NCBI GenBank assembly: GCA_015039465.1
Contig: MU130492.1
Span: 1-64,000, forward strand
DNA length: 64,000 nucleotides
Source of the DNA: Phlegmacium glaucopus
Lineage: Eukaryota > Basidiomycota > Agaricomycetes > Agaricales > Cortinariaceae
Direction of reading: 5' to 3'
Shown piece after piece: positions 1 through 11,970 of this stretch. The notes under the pieces are model-generated. The model was not told where the DNA came from. It worked only from the letters and a program-made list of their open reading frames with translations, and made no database searches. Positions within the stretch are counted from its first letter, which is position 1. Every line of letters begins with the position of its first letter. Both the position numbers and the translations under genes were made by a program.

Positions 1-8
1 CGCTGTGC

Positions 9-299
9 TTACATTCCCTTGTATGTATGCACCAGAATTTCGGGTCCATTATACGGTCTACATTGGCTTATATGTAACGTGATCTTTTGCTGATGTGCAG
101 GGTGCTGTATCGCCGGGATCTCGTGGGACATTTGGACGACAGGGATGGTGTTCGCGGTGGGTTCAAACATGTCATTGGGTTCGTCGTCTCGTTTCTTGCC
201 TTCCTCCTTGCGCTCTATCATTTTAACCTCTTCCCCCTCCTTTCTAGGTTCTTTCTCTTCTGACTCCAACTGCCACTCCGCTCTCAATTCAATGCTCAT
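9..299 (-). pseudogene. Downstream frame of a Ty3-like Gag region
   Basis: This charged, Glu/Lys/Arg-rich reading frame of about 96 codons starts with an ATG that overlaps the stop of the upstream Gag frame (ATGA-type overlap at 296-299). It continues the same element towards the left window edge. It is probably either the second half of the same Gag after a frameshift or the start of the next polyprotein segment. I see no zinc knuckle or protease motif. The remainder of the element lies outside the window, so completeness cannot be judged. Confidence 0.35.
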
Positions 300-901
300 A
301 TCATCATCGCTTGATTCATCACTGGACTCACTACTGGACTCACTGCTGATTCGTTGCTGGACTCGTTGCTCGTATCATCGCTGGGTTCATCCCTGGACCC
401 GAACCTTCTCAAAACCGGGACCGGTGGGAAACTTGGGTAAGGTAGCGTCATGGATGGTTGTATGTGATGCTGGCTTGCTGGTAGTGGAAGAAGCGCTGCG
501 ACAGTCGGTGCTTTGGACTTGAGCTTTGCGAATGTGGATGCATACAAGGTATCAGTAACTCGGAGTGAAGTTATCCTGCTCGCTAGGTCTCCAATTTCAT
601 CAATGTCATTCCTCCTCTTCTTCCTTGCTCTCCTTTCGTCTTCGCGGTAAGTTTTCAATATTTTTTTCTTCAAAGTCCGGTAACGCTCATTGTATCCTTC
701 TAGCCTTTTCCATCGAGCCTTCGACTCCCGGTCCGCATATTTAACAACCATCTTTGACTTCTCCCTCGATGTCAACTCGTACCTCCTGGCCAACTCTTCA
801 AAATCCTCAAGAAACTCTTCGAGTTCATCTGGATATCTCGAGTCATAGTCAGGTGCGCGCTTGGTTCCCGGCTCTGGCATAGCATGGATTCCTCTGGCCA
901 T
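296..901 (-). CDS. Ty3/gypsy-type Gag-like protein fragment
   Basis: The 201-codon frame begins MARGIHAMPEPGTKRAPDYD and continues with a helical block: an EEFLEDFEELARRYELT stretch, then a KMVVKYADRE segment and a WKRLEGY..LKKKIL segment. This order (PGTKRAP, then a region on staying within a chosen set of residues for the 'column', then 'Y.D/SR' and 'LEGY...LK..IL..Y') resembles Gag proteins of Ty3-like LTR retrotransposons that are common in agaricomycetes. The C-terminal third is Ser/Pro-rich with an SNESSNES repeat. The ATG lies about 570 bases downstream (minus-strand sense) of a TGTGAC...GTCACA-bounded repeat that could be the 5' LTR. Identification is from memory of the family pattern; no pol domains lie in the window. 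Confidence 0.6.
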   Translation of the reverse strand: MARGIHAMPEPGTKRAPDYDSRYPDELEEFLEDFEELARRYELTSREKSKMVVKYADRESKARWKRLEGYNERYRTLKKKILKTYREDERRARKKRRNDIDEIGDLASRITSLRVTDTLYASTFAKLKSKAPTVAALLPLPASQHHIQPSMTLPYPSFPPVPVLRRFGSRDEPSDDTSNESSNESAVSPVVSPVMNQAMMI

Positions 902-1472
902 GGTGAGTCTTTTCTTTTCTTGTCTTTATTCCAGCTGTACTGACGTTCTCTCGCTCGCTCTCGGTGGTCTCTCTTTTGGTGCTCTCGCTCTCAATATTCT
1001 GGCTCTCTCGCTTTTGGTATTTGGTTCTCGCTTCTCTCGCTTTCGATATTCGGTCCTCGCTCTCTCACTTTGGTTGGGATAGGTAGGGCACTCGATGGTG
1101 AAGGCTGGTGGCTTCGGTGATCTCTAGTGTTGAGGACTTCCTGGCTGGGGCAGTGCCCCTGATTCAGTGGCGCTGGGATGTGGGTGGATGGTCTGGTGAT
1201 ATGGGTGGCTTGCAGGCTCTGCGCTACGAGTTTAGTGATGGGTGGGCTGATGTTACGAGTTTGACGAGGGGTGGGCTCTAGATGTAAGATAGCTAGATTC
1301 TTTGGGTTTAGGATAGGAGTATTTCGGGGCTGTATGATATTGGGGGAATAGATGATGTATTTTTGTGTTATTCTACTGTATTTATACTGTTCTAAGGACA
1401 ATGCGTGCCACAATGATGGAGGCCACTTGAGTGGCTCGAAAGATACTAAAACGAGACATATGCGAAAGTCTT
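902..1472 (-). other. Probable untranslated leader of the Ty3-like element
   Basis: This stretch lies between the putative 5' LTR and the gag start codon in minus-strand sense. It is rich in CTCTCG-type pyrimidine repeats near 935-1075 on the plus strand. I see no credible protein in it. Confidence 0.35.
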
Positions 1473-1866
1473 TGTGACATAAGTCACGTGATGTGATTCA
1501 TAATCCGTATTCAGGAGTTATCCATTCCTTACAATAATAAAGGAATGAAGAAGAAGACCTGACGACCGGTCCATAATCAGCTTGTGCGAAGTGAGTTCTC
1601 CCCTTATTCGGACTATGGAGTGCCGAGGGTGGTTCAAGGTGACGCTAAGGAGACTGTTAATGAATGTAACTGTCATGTTATAAAACCAAAATATAGATGG
1701 CTCAGGCTTGCTGATCACAAACCACACACCATATATACTCAAACACATCCCCGTGCAGCTAACTATTTACAAATGCGTCGTCAACTCAGACTCGTGATTC
1801 TTCTTTTATCATATTCATGATCATCCAACTTGCCGTCTCAATAGGTTACTAACGAGTGGCGTCACA
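1473..1866 (-). repeat. Putative LTR (394 bp) of the Ty3-like element
   Basis: The segment starts TGTGAC and ends GTCACA, a 6-bp inverted terminal pair of the TG..CA type seen in LTRs. It contains a TATATACTC box near 1734. It sits upstream of gag in minus-strand sense, where a 5' LTR should be. The flanking 5-mers do not form an obvious target duplication, and no second copy is in the window, so the call is tentative. Confidence 0.45.
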
Positions 1867-1889
1867 GGCAACTAGCATTGTTCGTTGAC

Positions 1890-2400
1890 TTCTACCCGCA
1901 GGTTGAGCTGTATTCAATGACTCTGTCTCAGACTTCTTCTGTTAATGTTCTCTCTCGAAAGCACCGTAGTTCCAGAGCCATCCGGATGCGTGGTGCACCA
2001 TTGTTCAACCTCTTTTACCTTGCATTCCAGCCCAATTTTTCGCGCCCCACAGAAGGTGTGGCGATCTCTTTTTCTTGCACATATTCAGCCGAAGAAACAT
2101 CGGTCAATGCTCTCTGGAATGCTAGTTGCTCTTTCCATCTTATCCTCATCCTTTCTTGGTCTTCAGCGCAATTCCTAGAGTTACGTTGGCTGCTCTGTGC
2201 TGTTGACGCGTCGGGTTGTAACACCTTGGAGGGAAAAAAAAGATTGCCAGGCACGAATTTCACTGGGGGTTTTGAAACTTAAAAAAGAGAAAATGGTTTC
2301 ATCGAGTGAAACAAGGACGCATTGGGAAGTTGTTTTCCTACACCGGTTGTACTTGCGCCGTGACATATCCTCAGGGCCTCAATACTATATACTGCAAAAA
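1890..2400 (-). pseudogene. Possible decayed minus-strand gene of unknown function
   Basis: A minus-strand frame at 2015-2263 is hydrophilic and gene-like (a DQERMRIRWKEQLAFQRAL segment, then EYVQEKEIATPS). A second frame continues as EQWCTTHPDGSGTTVLSREN down to a stop near 1915. The two can only be joined by an intron or a frameshift. I recognise no family. The plus-strand frames here look like shadows. This could equally be chance coding. Confidence 0.25.
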
Positions 2401-2475
2401 CTGGTTTGAGTGGGCCGTTGCCTTCAGCACGGCAGATCCGAGTTCTGTCAGATCAAGTGTTGAACGGATATCTTA
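2401..2475 (-). repeat. Inverted repeat copy 1 (pairs with 11944-12017)
   Basis: The 75-base segment is the reverse complement of 11944-12017 with about nine mismatches (roughly 88 percent identity). In minus-strand sense it looks like the end of an intron (TGATCTGACAG) followed by an exon (ACTCGGATCTGCCGTGCTG). The pair flanks the G-domain gene, the nitrite reductase gene and the small secreted gene. Confidence 0.8.
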
Positions 2476-2780
2476 CTATTAGGGAGCTCACTTATCCGCA
2501 TATCCATTGTAACGCCAAGGCTTTATTTTAAGTGATCCAGGGACATGCAGTTGTGGGTGGATGGGGTCGTTCGTGTTCCTCCAAGCTTTCTGACTGAATT
2601 ACTAGGGCTCTGTAGATGACACTTGTCGGTTTCGAGACATTTGTGGAAGAAAGATGGCAGAGACCCTTGGACTTTTAGTTCGATGGGTCACTCTTGCTGA
2701 GTTTGAAATATATAGTGCAAAGTCCGAGATCCCGGGCCGAGGACTATTCAGAAGCCGACCGACTAAACCCGCACGAATAG
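2476..2780. other. Intergenic, no feature seen
   Basis: About 300 bases upstream of the G-domain gene. I see no convincing coding signal; it may hold the promoter and an upstream 5' exon of that gene. Confidence 0.4.
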
Positions 2781-4871
2781 ATGCCAACCCATTCGATTTT
2801 GCGGGCCCAGGTTGTAGAGACCGAGTTCTCAACTCGGAATACAGATCTGCAGCCAAGCACAAATGACTTCTTTGAAATTTGCCCCCAGTTCGTCACATAC
2901 TTTCCCATCCTAGTTACTGATGATGAGATTCACCTTTTCTTGATCTGCAGTTTTCGTGTTTTGGTCATTGGCAACGTAAGTCTGTTCTAGGGTATGACGA
3001 CCCAATCTCATTCGTTTGTTCAGACAGGCACTGGGAAGACCTCCTTGATTAAGAATACATTTGGCATCCAAGAAGCGGTCAGTCTTTGGCGTCCTGTTCA
3101 AGGCTTCACCTTGGCTAAATACCCATCTAATTTTTCAGCTCATTTATCACGGCGCAGTCGGTGAATCTGATATCAACCAAGGACTGACTTCCGACGTCGG
3201 GAACAGACGATTCGTTTTGCATGACAGCAAGGGATTTGAACCAGGAGATGAGGACAGTTTCGCTACCGTCGTGAAGTTCCTGAATGAGAGAAAAGAAAAA
3301 CCAGATATCAAGGATCAGGTTCATGCCGTCTGGTGAGACAATTCCCCGAATATGATAACCTAAAAATTCATGATCACGTTGTAAAGGTTATGTTTTAGCA
3401 TACCAGTTGCTGGCGGTCGATTGTTCGAAACCGGTGCCACTGAGGAACTTCTCCGATCACTATCTGCAGGGCAACTTGGTAAGAGTAAGTATATTCAACA
3501 CGTCAATTCGACAAAATATAACTTTATTTGCTACTAGTGCCCATAATAGTGGTTTTCACAAAATATGATAAGCTAGTCGACGATGTCATGTTTAACTCCG
3601 ACACCCCCGAGTTTGCAGAACATGATGAAAAAGTTGAAGCTGCAGCCAGAGCCAGGTTGAACGAACTATGTATCAAGCCTCTTAGAGACCATATCCACGA
3701 AAAGCTGGATATTCCTTGTATACCGGTGTCGAGTGAGTGCAATAACTGACGAAGACGGATTCGAATTTTGATCCTTCAACCTGTGTAGCCGAGCAAAATT
3801 TCGAATCAACATTACATAAATTGACCCAGCTTACCACTACACTTGTCGGGAAATATCTCAGTGAAGAGGTCGCCGTGCTTTCTGCTGTAGCGCAGCAAGT
3901 AAATCTGATGGTGAAACTTGACGCAGTGATTGCGTAAGTCTGCATTCTCATCTTCAGCACTTTACTCACATCTATCAGTGTTGGGAAGAAACGTATGGAG
4001 ATGTTTGTATGGCAGGGTTTCGGCTAATTATTCTGATCAGGGTACTGGGAAACACTTGCTTCCACCCTAAAATTCACTGGCAATCAACCGGAAATTGTTC
4101 TGAAAAATATTCATCAAGACATTGTTAGTATATTCAATTTGCAGGATCCAGAGAGGGTAATTCAGCTTATCTAAATGCTGTAATCCTTTTCACACAAAAT
4201 CTGCATCACAGCTCCTTGACAGCAAGGTATTCAAAAGTATGGTTGCAGATATAGTCAGCCAAGAAGACATACTGTCCTTCAAGCAGATGTACGTTTTCTT
4301 TGTATGCCATGCGATGTCTAGCTCAACCTCTCTATAGGGCTACATCGACGTCAATTCTAGGAGTGTTGTCAGCAGCAGCCGCTGTAGCAGCCGCTGTAAC
4401 AGCCTTATCCGAGACAGTGGCGCCCATAGCGTTACCTATTGCCGCTACCCTTGTTGTGGGCCAATGGACATTACTTCTACATAAACAGGCGTAAGCCCAC
4501 CTTGCCATATTTCTGCAACGAAATGGTCAATATCTGCTACTTTCAGGAACATCATTCTGCAACGAGTGATGACCTATATCGTCGCTTTAACGCTCATCAT
4601 GGAAACTATATCTAGCACCAAGAATGTTGTATCCCGCCGATTGATCAAGGCTGTGGTGAAAACCTTTCTCCACTCTTCACAACTTGAGCGGATCAAATTT
4701 ACCATCACGCAACATTTCCAACGTGCGGCAGCCCTCCTTGACCGAGATTCTGTTCTCGAAAATATTACCGAACTGATTAAGACGAATCGCACGCCATCCG
4801 ACGATATGGCAAAAATCGAGACTATGATGAGGGACGAGAAGTTTGACATCAGACATGACGAGCGTTGGTAA
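2781..4871 (+). CDS. G-domain (P-loop GTPase-like) protein with C-terminal membrane segment
   Basis: A multi-exon gene. After NDFFEICPHFRVLVIGN an intron (2976-3023) interrupts the P-loop exactly between GN and TGTGKT, giving the Walker A motif GNTGTGKT. Further exons give GESDINQG, then a DxxG motif (HDSKGFEPGD), a WLCFSIPVAGGRLFETG strand region and the G4-like motif TKYD near 3560. Later exons carry an amphipathic region and a strongly hydrophobic Ala/Val/Leu segment (about 4345-4490), which suggests membrane association, then a charged helical tail to the stop at 4869. This arrangement resembles G-domain proteins expanded in agaricomycetes; their role is not established. Introns have typical GT..AG ends. 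The start at 2781 is the first ATG in frame with the P-loop exon; an additional upstream exon is possible. Confidence 0.75.
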
Positions 4872-5281
4872 CACTAGCAGCATTGACGTAGCATGCCCTT
4901 GATCCCTAATATAAAATGTAATTGATATATTTATTACACCGTAAATTACACCAGATTGCTACTGGAATAGGCGCTGAACACGAACAAGGCTTGCTTGACA
5001 AGGAAAATGTACAGCTCGAGATCGACCTTCCAAAGGACACATTCAACTGATTTGCCTATAAAATTTTTAACTGATTCTCGATGGATGAGTAAACGTGGCT
5101 TGAGTACTGGCCACATCAGGACACAGTCCTGGGGGCCGGCTCCTTCCGACCTGTCCAAGCGTGCGAGAAATTGGTTATCGTTCTGACTTGTGTCTGTTTG
5201 TATACGATAAGGAACCAGCTATGGGAATCTTTAGCTATCCAAGACTGAATAGTGCTTCCCCCGATTTCTTCCATCACGCCA
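4872..5281 (+). promoter_or_regulatory. niiA upstream region with two GATA-type sites
   Basis: The space between the two genes contains TTATC at 5175-5179 and GATAAG at 5206-5211, about 70-105 bases before the nitrite reductase ATG. In fungi nitrogen-metabolite regulators of the AreA/Nit2 GATA family bind such sites, often in pairs. Function here is an inference from motif and position only; short GATA motifs also arise by chance. Confidence 0.3.
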
Positions 5282-8200
5282 ATGTCTCTACACAGTGAGG
5301 AAAATGCTCACCTGGACCCTTTGGCCGCTGCCAGTGCTGAGCTTTCTTCTGAGGAACCTTCTGGAGTTTCGCTCAATGGCTTTTCGCCTATAAAGCAACT
5401 TGATACGTATCCGGCAGGTCGAGAGGTAGTATTTGTATGTACGTATGGCCCAAATTTCTTTTAGTCGTAGTTTTCACTCACCATGAACACGTAGGTGGCC
5501 TTGGAATGGTTGGTATAGGTAATTCGAATCTCTTTTTCCTCCATCAAGTTCCCTAACTAAACTTTTATGAAAGCATTCATAGAGAAGCTTCTCAACCTGG
5601 ACGAGAACCATAAGTATTTCATCATTACTTGCGGAGAAGAAGTACACTTTGCTTATAACCGAGTTGGGTTCGACATTTATCTTGAAAGTCATATTATCTC
5701 TTATCACCTCGTTAAATTCCCATATCTAGACTGACAGAATATTTCCAGCATCGTAACGTGAGTTTTTTTTTGATATCTCGACTTATCTCATATCTCCCCC
5801 AGGTAGAAGATCTCTACTTGAATCCACCTTCCTGGTATGCGGAGCAGCACCCCGATCGCTTCCGATATCATCTATCGGAGGCTGTTACGTCTATTTCTCC
5901 CGACGAACATCTTGTGTACACCAGCAAAGGTCGATCCTTCCGATACGATAAATGTGTTCTGGCTACTGGTTCAACTGCTGGACTCCCCCCGTATACGACT
6001 CCAGATAAGGTTGCAAAGACACGAGGGGTATTCGTCTATCGTAACATATCAGATCTCAACGCCATAATCTCTTACGCGGAAAAAGATGATGTAAAACATG
6101 CGGTAGTAGTTGGTGGCGGTCTCTTGGGTTTGGAAGCAGCAAAAGCCGTTTACGATCTCGAGTCGTGAGTCTAATGTCCTGTACCTCTCCCAACAAATTA
6201 ACTCAATAGTCATTTGTTTTTAAAGCATCTCCCATGTCAGCATTATCAACCGACAAGCTTATCCTCTTTCACGCCAGCTCGATCCAGACGCTGGTGAAAT
6301 GGTCCTTCACAAAATCGAGGGCATGGGCGTACAAGTCCTTACCAACTGCTCTCCTTCTGAACAGCTCACTCGACTGGCGGACGACGGATCAGGTGACGAA
6401 ATTTTCACCGGCTTTCAACTGCAGGATGGCATGGTCCATCATGCTGACCTTGTCATTTACGCTATTGGTATCAAACCCCGCGATGAACTGGCCAAGACAG
6501 CCGGAATTGAGTGTCATCCAAAAGGAGGCGTTGTCGTTAGCGATAACCTCCAGACTTCTGTGCAAGATGTTTATGCAATTGGCGAATGTGCAAGCTGGAG
6601 AGGGAACTTTTACGGCTTGATCGCTCCTGGAAGTATGTTTTTATTTCCTTTCTCGCTCCACCATGTCCCCAGTTTTTCTCATTGTTGTTTTTAGTCGAAA
6701 TGGCGGATATCTTGTCGTTTAATCTGACTCAAACCGAATCTCATGCCCCAAGAGTTATGAATTCACCGGATTTGAGTACGAAACTCAAGTAAGCACTCTT
6801 TCTTGCAACGTATCTCTTCTCGACCTTTGAATGTTGAAAAGATTGATGGGTGTCGATGTTGCTTCCTTTGGGGATTATTTTGCCGACAAACGAATTTCGG
6901 TAAAATCACGCTCAGCGGAACTGGTACCCGCCTCAAAACCAATTGAACTAGCTCAGCCAGTCACCGAAATAAGTGCGCAGGGAGTTCCTCCATTCTCAGG
7001 ATCCAAGACCCCAGCATCTACGCTCCTAGTTACGCCGCACAAGCGAGTGCGTAGCGATGACGAGCCAATCAAATGCCTGATTTACAATGACCCTTTTGGA
7101 TCCACGTACAAGAAGTATATATTCACGGCGGATGGTAAATATCTACTCGGGGGAATGATGATTGGGGAAGTTGGCGACTTTGTGAAACTCGTTGCTATCG
7201 TTAAAAAGAAGGCATGTGGCTTCTTGCTGTCGTCCCTCTCTGCTCTATCGCTGAATTCATGTTTTTTTTTCTATTTAGAAAGCCTTGGAAGTACCACCGT
7301 CACAGTTTATCATTGGCGCCAAAAAGGAAGGTGCAGACAATGGTGGCGACCTCGACGACGACGCCCAGATATGTAGCTGCCACGTAAGTATAAACTTACA
7401 TCGCGTAAGTCAGCCCGTGCTAATTGATATTCTTAGAACGTTTCGAAAGGCGACATTGTAAAATGTATCAAAGCGGGAGACTGTACCTCTACTGGAGACC
7501 TCAAAAAGAAGACTAAAGTCGGTACTGGGTGCGGTGGGTGCATGCCTCTGGTTCGTCATATCATTATAACTTTGATGCTCTGGTATTTGGACTGAACCCA
7601 TCTTTGATCATAGGTTACGAACATTTTCAATTCCGAAATGAAGAAAGCAGGACACGTATTGAATAATCACCTCTGCCCACATTTCTCGATGCCGCGAGCG
7701 GATCTATTCAGTGTCATAAAAGTCAAGAAATTACGTACCTTTACAGAGATAATGAGCGCTGTCGGGATCGATAAAGGTGCTATCGGGTGTGAGATCTGCA
7801 AACCTGCCGTTGGCAGCATTTTATCGAGTTTGTAAGCCGCCTTTGTGTACCTCAAAAAGCCGATTGATCAAGGGGTTACTACGCAGATATAATGAACCAA
7901 TTATGGGACCTGAACATCACCAAAACCAGGATACTAACGATAGGTTCTTGGCAAACATACAGCGGAATGGAACTTTCAGCGTCGTTCCTCGCATTGCGGC
8001 TGGAGAAATTACTCCTGAAGGACTTATTGCTATAGGACAAGTAGCGAAAAAGTACAAATTATACACCAAGGTGATGTTAATCTGCCAAAAAGAAAAAGCT
8101 TACTTTTATCCATGTTCTTATATTTTCTTCTTCTTTTCTCAGATCACTGGAGGCCAACGAATTGACATGTTCGGCGCTATGAAGGACGATTTACCAGCCA

Positions 8201-9929
8201 TATGGGAAGAACTGAATAATGCTGGATTCGAAAGTGGTCATGCGTATGGAAAGAGTTTACGAACTGTGAAATCATGTGTTGGAACTGCCTGTATGTTGCT
8301 TCGTTATATTTTTTCATCCTAAGTTAATCATTTGATGATGATGATGATAGGGTGCCGTTATGGTGTTGGCGACTCTGTAGGTTTGGCGGTTCAACTGGAA
8401 AATCGATATCGTGGCGTCCGTAGTCCTCATAAATTCAAAGGTGGAGTTTCTGGTTGTGTCAGGGAGTGTGCAGAAGCGCAAGGGAAGGATTTCGGGGTCA
8501 TTGCCACGGATAAAGGATGGAACAGTGTGTTTTTTTTTTGCTTTCCCTCCCCCCCAATTTGAGTCGTATTAATTCCTTATTTGAATTTGCTCTTTAGTTT
8601 TCGTTGGTGGGAATGGTGGTGCTAATCCCGTGAGCCATGGAAGCCAACCAACCACATTTTTCTACTACTTACTTAAGATTTGGTGTTTTTTTTGCTAGCG
8701 TCATGCAGAGCTTCTCGCAAAGGACGTTCCTCCATCTAAAGTCGTCAGAATCATCGATAGATTCCTAGCTTATTACATCATGACCGCCGACAGGTTACAA
8801 CGCACTGCGAGGTGGATCGAGAATATGGAAGGGGGCATCGAGGTAGAGCGTAGTATCTTCTGGCCGTCCCGTTCAATCATTTCTAAATCTGAATCATCCA
8901 CAGAAACTCCGTAAAGTTATTCTCGAAGATCAACTCGGGATCTGTGGTGAGCTAGACTCAATGATGGATAATCTCATCAACACATATGAAGATGAATGGG
9001 CAAATGTTGTCAAGGGTTTGTGTTCATTCCTTTTGCATTTAAAAGTCTTTTTTTTAATTATAATATTCTCGGAACTTCGCTGCAGACCCTTTGAAACGCC
9101 AACAGTTCAAACAATTCGTTAATACATCAGAACGGCGACCCCAAGCCGAAATTATTGAGGAGCGCGGCCAGCGGAGACCCGCCGATTGGCCCCACGCCTC
9201 TGCTCCTTTAAAACATACCGCTGAACAGTTGAAGACGCCGAAGAGTCAATGGACTTGGGTAACAGTGGCGAAGAAGGATGACATGGTTTTATCAGAAAAT
9301 GGCACTACCAGCGTCGCTGTGAAATATGGAGACACTCAGTTGGCCGTATATCACGTTCCGAAGCGAGGATTTTATGCGACGCAGCAGATGTGAGCCAAAA
9401 GTTTTTATTTTGCTGAATACCTCAGCAAAAGTTTGACGAAAAATGGTTGTGGGATGATAGGTGCCCTCATCGTCGGGCTTTCGTTCTCGACCATGGGATC
9501 ATTGGTAATACTCCAACCGGAGACCTCGTGAGTAGTCAATTTTCTGGTCCTCGTCCAAGGCTTATTATTACTTCCGTGGATATACCCTTTTCCTTCAAGT
9601 ATGTCTCGTGTCCGTTACACAAACGCAATTTCTCTCTCACCCAAGGAAAATGCTTGACCGATGCTGATTATGAAATCATTGCTTTCGAAGCTCGAGTAGA
9701 TGGCAGCGGTGACATTCAGTTATTACTCCCACCAAAAGACGACATTGATGCCGTTTTGGGGACGGAGAGATGGCTTGTTAGGCAAGCTGAGTCGGAGGCA
9801 TTAGGATTAAATGCAGCGTCGCAAGTCGAGATGGTTGGTATAAATGGAGTTGGAAACAAGACCCAAGAGGAGGAGCGTCTTGCGTGTACTGTTGGGGGGG
9901 TATGTGGAGATAAAAGAATGGAATGGTAA
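5282..9929 (+). CDS. niiA: Assimilatory nitrite reductase (NAD(P)H, siroheme)
   Basis: Reduces nitrite to ammonium in the cytosol, the last step of nitrate assimilation. Domains in order: FAD/NAD-binding half (GLGMVG, HFAYNRVG, VEDLYLNPPSWY, LATGS, VVVGGGLLGLEAAK, IGECA); BFD-type 2Fe-2S domain with CSCHNV near 7375 and CGGCMPL near 7530; paired sulfite/nitrite reductase ferredoxin-like and 4Fe-4S/siroheme domains with C-x5-C (CVGTAWC, split by an intron near 8290-8351) and C-x3-C (GCVREC); then a C-terminal Rieske-like domain with CPHRR near 9460 and CPLHKR near 9608. Roughly 1,100 residues, usual for fungal enzymes. The ATG at 5282 is chosen because no earlier ATG lies in that frame. About a dozen introns. 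All metal-binding cysteines I looked for are present, so it appears functional. The partner nitrate transporter lies 27 kb away at 37.2-39.1 kb. Confidence 0.93.
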
Positions 9930-10339
9930 GAATTTGTGGTTCATGGTTTTCGGTTCTTGCTGTGGTGAGGTTGTGAAAGCTATCAAGGGATGTTATCTAT
10001 AACCATCCTTGATAACTTTCTTGTACTATTTAGGAGTAACAGGTGTTCTGAATTGAATGGTATAGGGGCCGTAAAAGGATGGGTCGGTGACTTGGCTTGG
10101 TGTTTGTAGGTTTACAGAGCATAAGGGGTCAGTCCCCATTGCATCTTCATGTTCAGAATCAGTCTCGAGAATGTCTTCGAACTGAGCTCCTGAGCGTCTC
10201 TTCGTTTGTTACTATGTTATATTACTAGTAAATTGACCATCTTTTCATTTCGAGAACAAGGTCTGTCGACTACTGCCAGTGTATTATCCAATTCACGATA
10301 ACATCACTACTTTGACTATGTAGGAACGTGTTCAACAAT
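9930..10339. other. niiA 3' flank, no further gene
   Basis: Non-coding. The part up to about 10050 is the source of a duplicated copy found at 13.8-13.9 kb. The rest shows nothing recognisable. Confidence 0.6.
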
Positions 10340-11006
10340 TTATACCACGGGTACTGTATACAGGTCAAGTAAAGAACACTCAGACGGACCATCCTCACGG
10401 TTTACTTTATACCAAACCTGAAAACATAGCCATTAGTGCAGTGATAACACATTTACCAGAAAATTGCACGCACATCATGGCTACTTCCACATACATAAAA
10501 CCCGCCTGCAAAATTGAAGACCAGCTTAGCGCCAAGTTGGCTGTTCTCGGTATCGGATTGAATGTGGAACGAATCGTAAAGAGCACATTTATCGGTACTG
10601 CTGCCTTGAACGAAACCCAAACTACCATAGGTGCTACAATCCGCTGACACTGACACTGCATCTATCACTGGTCGATAGGTATAAGTTGTACCAGCTGGGT
10701 CTAACACGGTGAGGCGGCCTTGGAAGAAATAGTATTGTCCAATAGGTCCGCTTCCAGTGAGTGTTGCAGGTCCTCCAGACCCCTCCATTCATCCGCAGAG
10801 GCTACAGGCACAAGGTTTAAATAAAAATTCGCAGGTTTTTAAAAATGGAAGATACGAACCAACAAGTTGATAGATGGAGTTGACGAGGATGAGACGAGGT
10901 AGAAGAGAGGCGTGTCTGCTCCTGGAACAACTACCGAAGAAACCAGTAAGGGCATGACTGATCCAATGAGCGCAGTGAGAAAGGTGGCGAATTTGGATGG
11001 ATTCAT
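10340..11006 (-). pseudogene. Small secreted-type protein, frameshifted
   Basis: Three exons in minus-strand sense. Exon 1 (from ATG at 11006) encodes MNPSKFATFLTALIGSVMPL, a signal-peptide-like start, then DTPLFYLVSSSS and SINLL. Exon 2 begins PLRMNGG and continues in another frame as GSGGPATLTGSGPIGQYYFF, then CSTYGSLGFVQGSSTDKC and SDTENSQLGAKLVFNFAGGF. Exon 3 gives VWYKVNRED and ends TVPVV. The overall pattern matches a family of short extracellular agaricomycete proteins of unknown function that I recall only loosely. The only break is in the C4 run at 10780-10783 (G4 on the coding strand): one base less would keep the frame. It is either a young pseudogene or an assembly indel. Confidence 0.6.
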
Positions 11007-11105
11007 TGAATGATTTGAGCGCTGAAGCTTGAAGTATTATGGGGAGTTCGAAATGGACTGAAGGGAAGGGAACCAGGAGACGTCAAGTTTATATACAGTG
11101 CGTAT

Positions 11106-11225
11106 AAACAAACATGACCCGACCGAATTTCGGACAGGCCAAAAAACCGTTCAAGTAGAATGACATTAAACAAATATGACAGACCAAATTTTGGACAGGA
11201 CCGGGCCCGTTGAAGTGATATTTTA
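11106..11225. repeat. Imperfect tandem duplication, two units of about 60 bp
   Basis: Two adjacent units share the cores GACCGAATTTCGGACAGG and GACCAAATTTTGGACAGG followed by a similar CCGTT(C/G)AAGT tail. They lie just upstream of the secreted-type gene, so they might be part of its promoter. The differences are mostly C/T and G/A. Confidence 0.6.
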
Positions 11226-11850
11226 TAATTGATCAGTGCGTGGGCTCGAATGGCCTGCGGTGAATAACATCCACAGCAATGCAAGCCCTACAGAAGGCTA
11301 GACATTGATTATGAAGTGTGGACCTTGAATTCTCGTCGCGTCGACTTTACGCGACATTTTGCTATTTTTTGGCAAGTTTTTCTATTTAGCTTGAGCACCA
11401 TGGAATAGATTTTTTGCACTGAGAGAACAGGTGTTTGTGTGACTTTCACCAGGAAGAAGGCGTTTTAGTTTCCAGTTGTATCTGAACCTGAAAAACCTCC
11501 AAAATGTGGAAGCTTACGTCAATTTTCCTGGAAACATCTCCCGTAAACGGTGTCATATTTCATTTTGTGACCGATGTCATTTTGTTGGCGACAAAGTTAA
11601 CCATATTTGGCTAGAATAAAGTACTTGAGGTTTCCGGAAACCTAAAAACGCAATAAAAACGTCCAAAAATCGCAGAAAAACCGCTAAAACGGGCCTTCCT
11701 GATGCTTCTTGTCGGACCATGTTGGTCGGAAATGAGGCCAGAAGCCCTACACGTGATCCTTGTCATGCCTTCACATCCTAACCACATCCCTCACTTGTCC
11801 TAATTTTTATATAACACAAATGGTGATCCAATAAAAAATCCTCTCTAAAA
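11226..11850. other. Intergenic, no gene seen
   Basis: I find no convincing reading frame, element end or RNA gene in this stretch. It is AT-rich with short runs of A and T. Confidence 0.5.
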
Positions 11851-11970
11851 ATGTCTGACAAGGAACCTTCCATTATCACGTTCAGTGAGGCGATTCAGAA
11901 GTCCCAAGATCACATAATGAATTGGGGTGTGGATCGTGTGGTAAAGATATCTATTCAACACCTGATCTGA
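11851..11970 (+). pseudogene. Short 5' exon-like frame of unknown gene
   Basis: An ATG at 11851 opens a 39-codon frame starting MSDKEPSIITFSEAIQKSQD and containing HIMNWGVDRV. A TATATAA box lies about 40 bases upstream and the frame runs directly into the inverted repeat that starts at 11944, which itself looks like intron end plus exon. It may be the 5' end of a gene whose remainder has been lost or rearranged. No family recognised. Confidence 0.3.
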
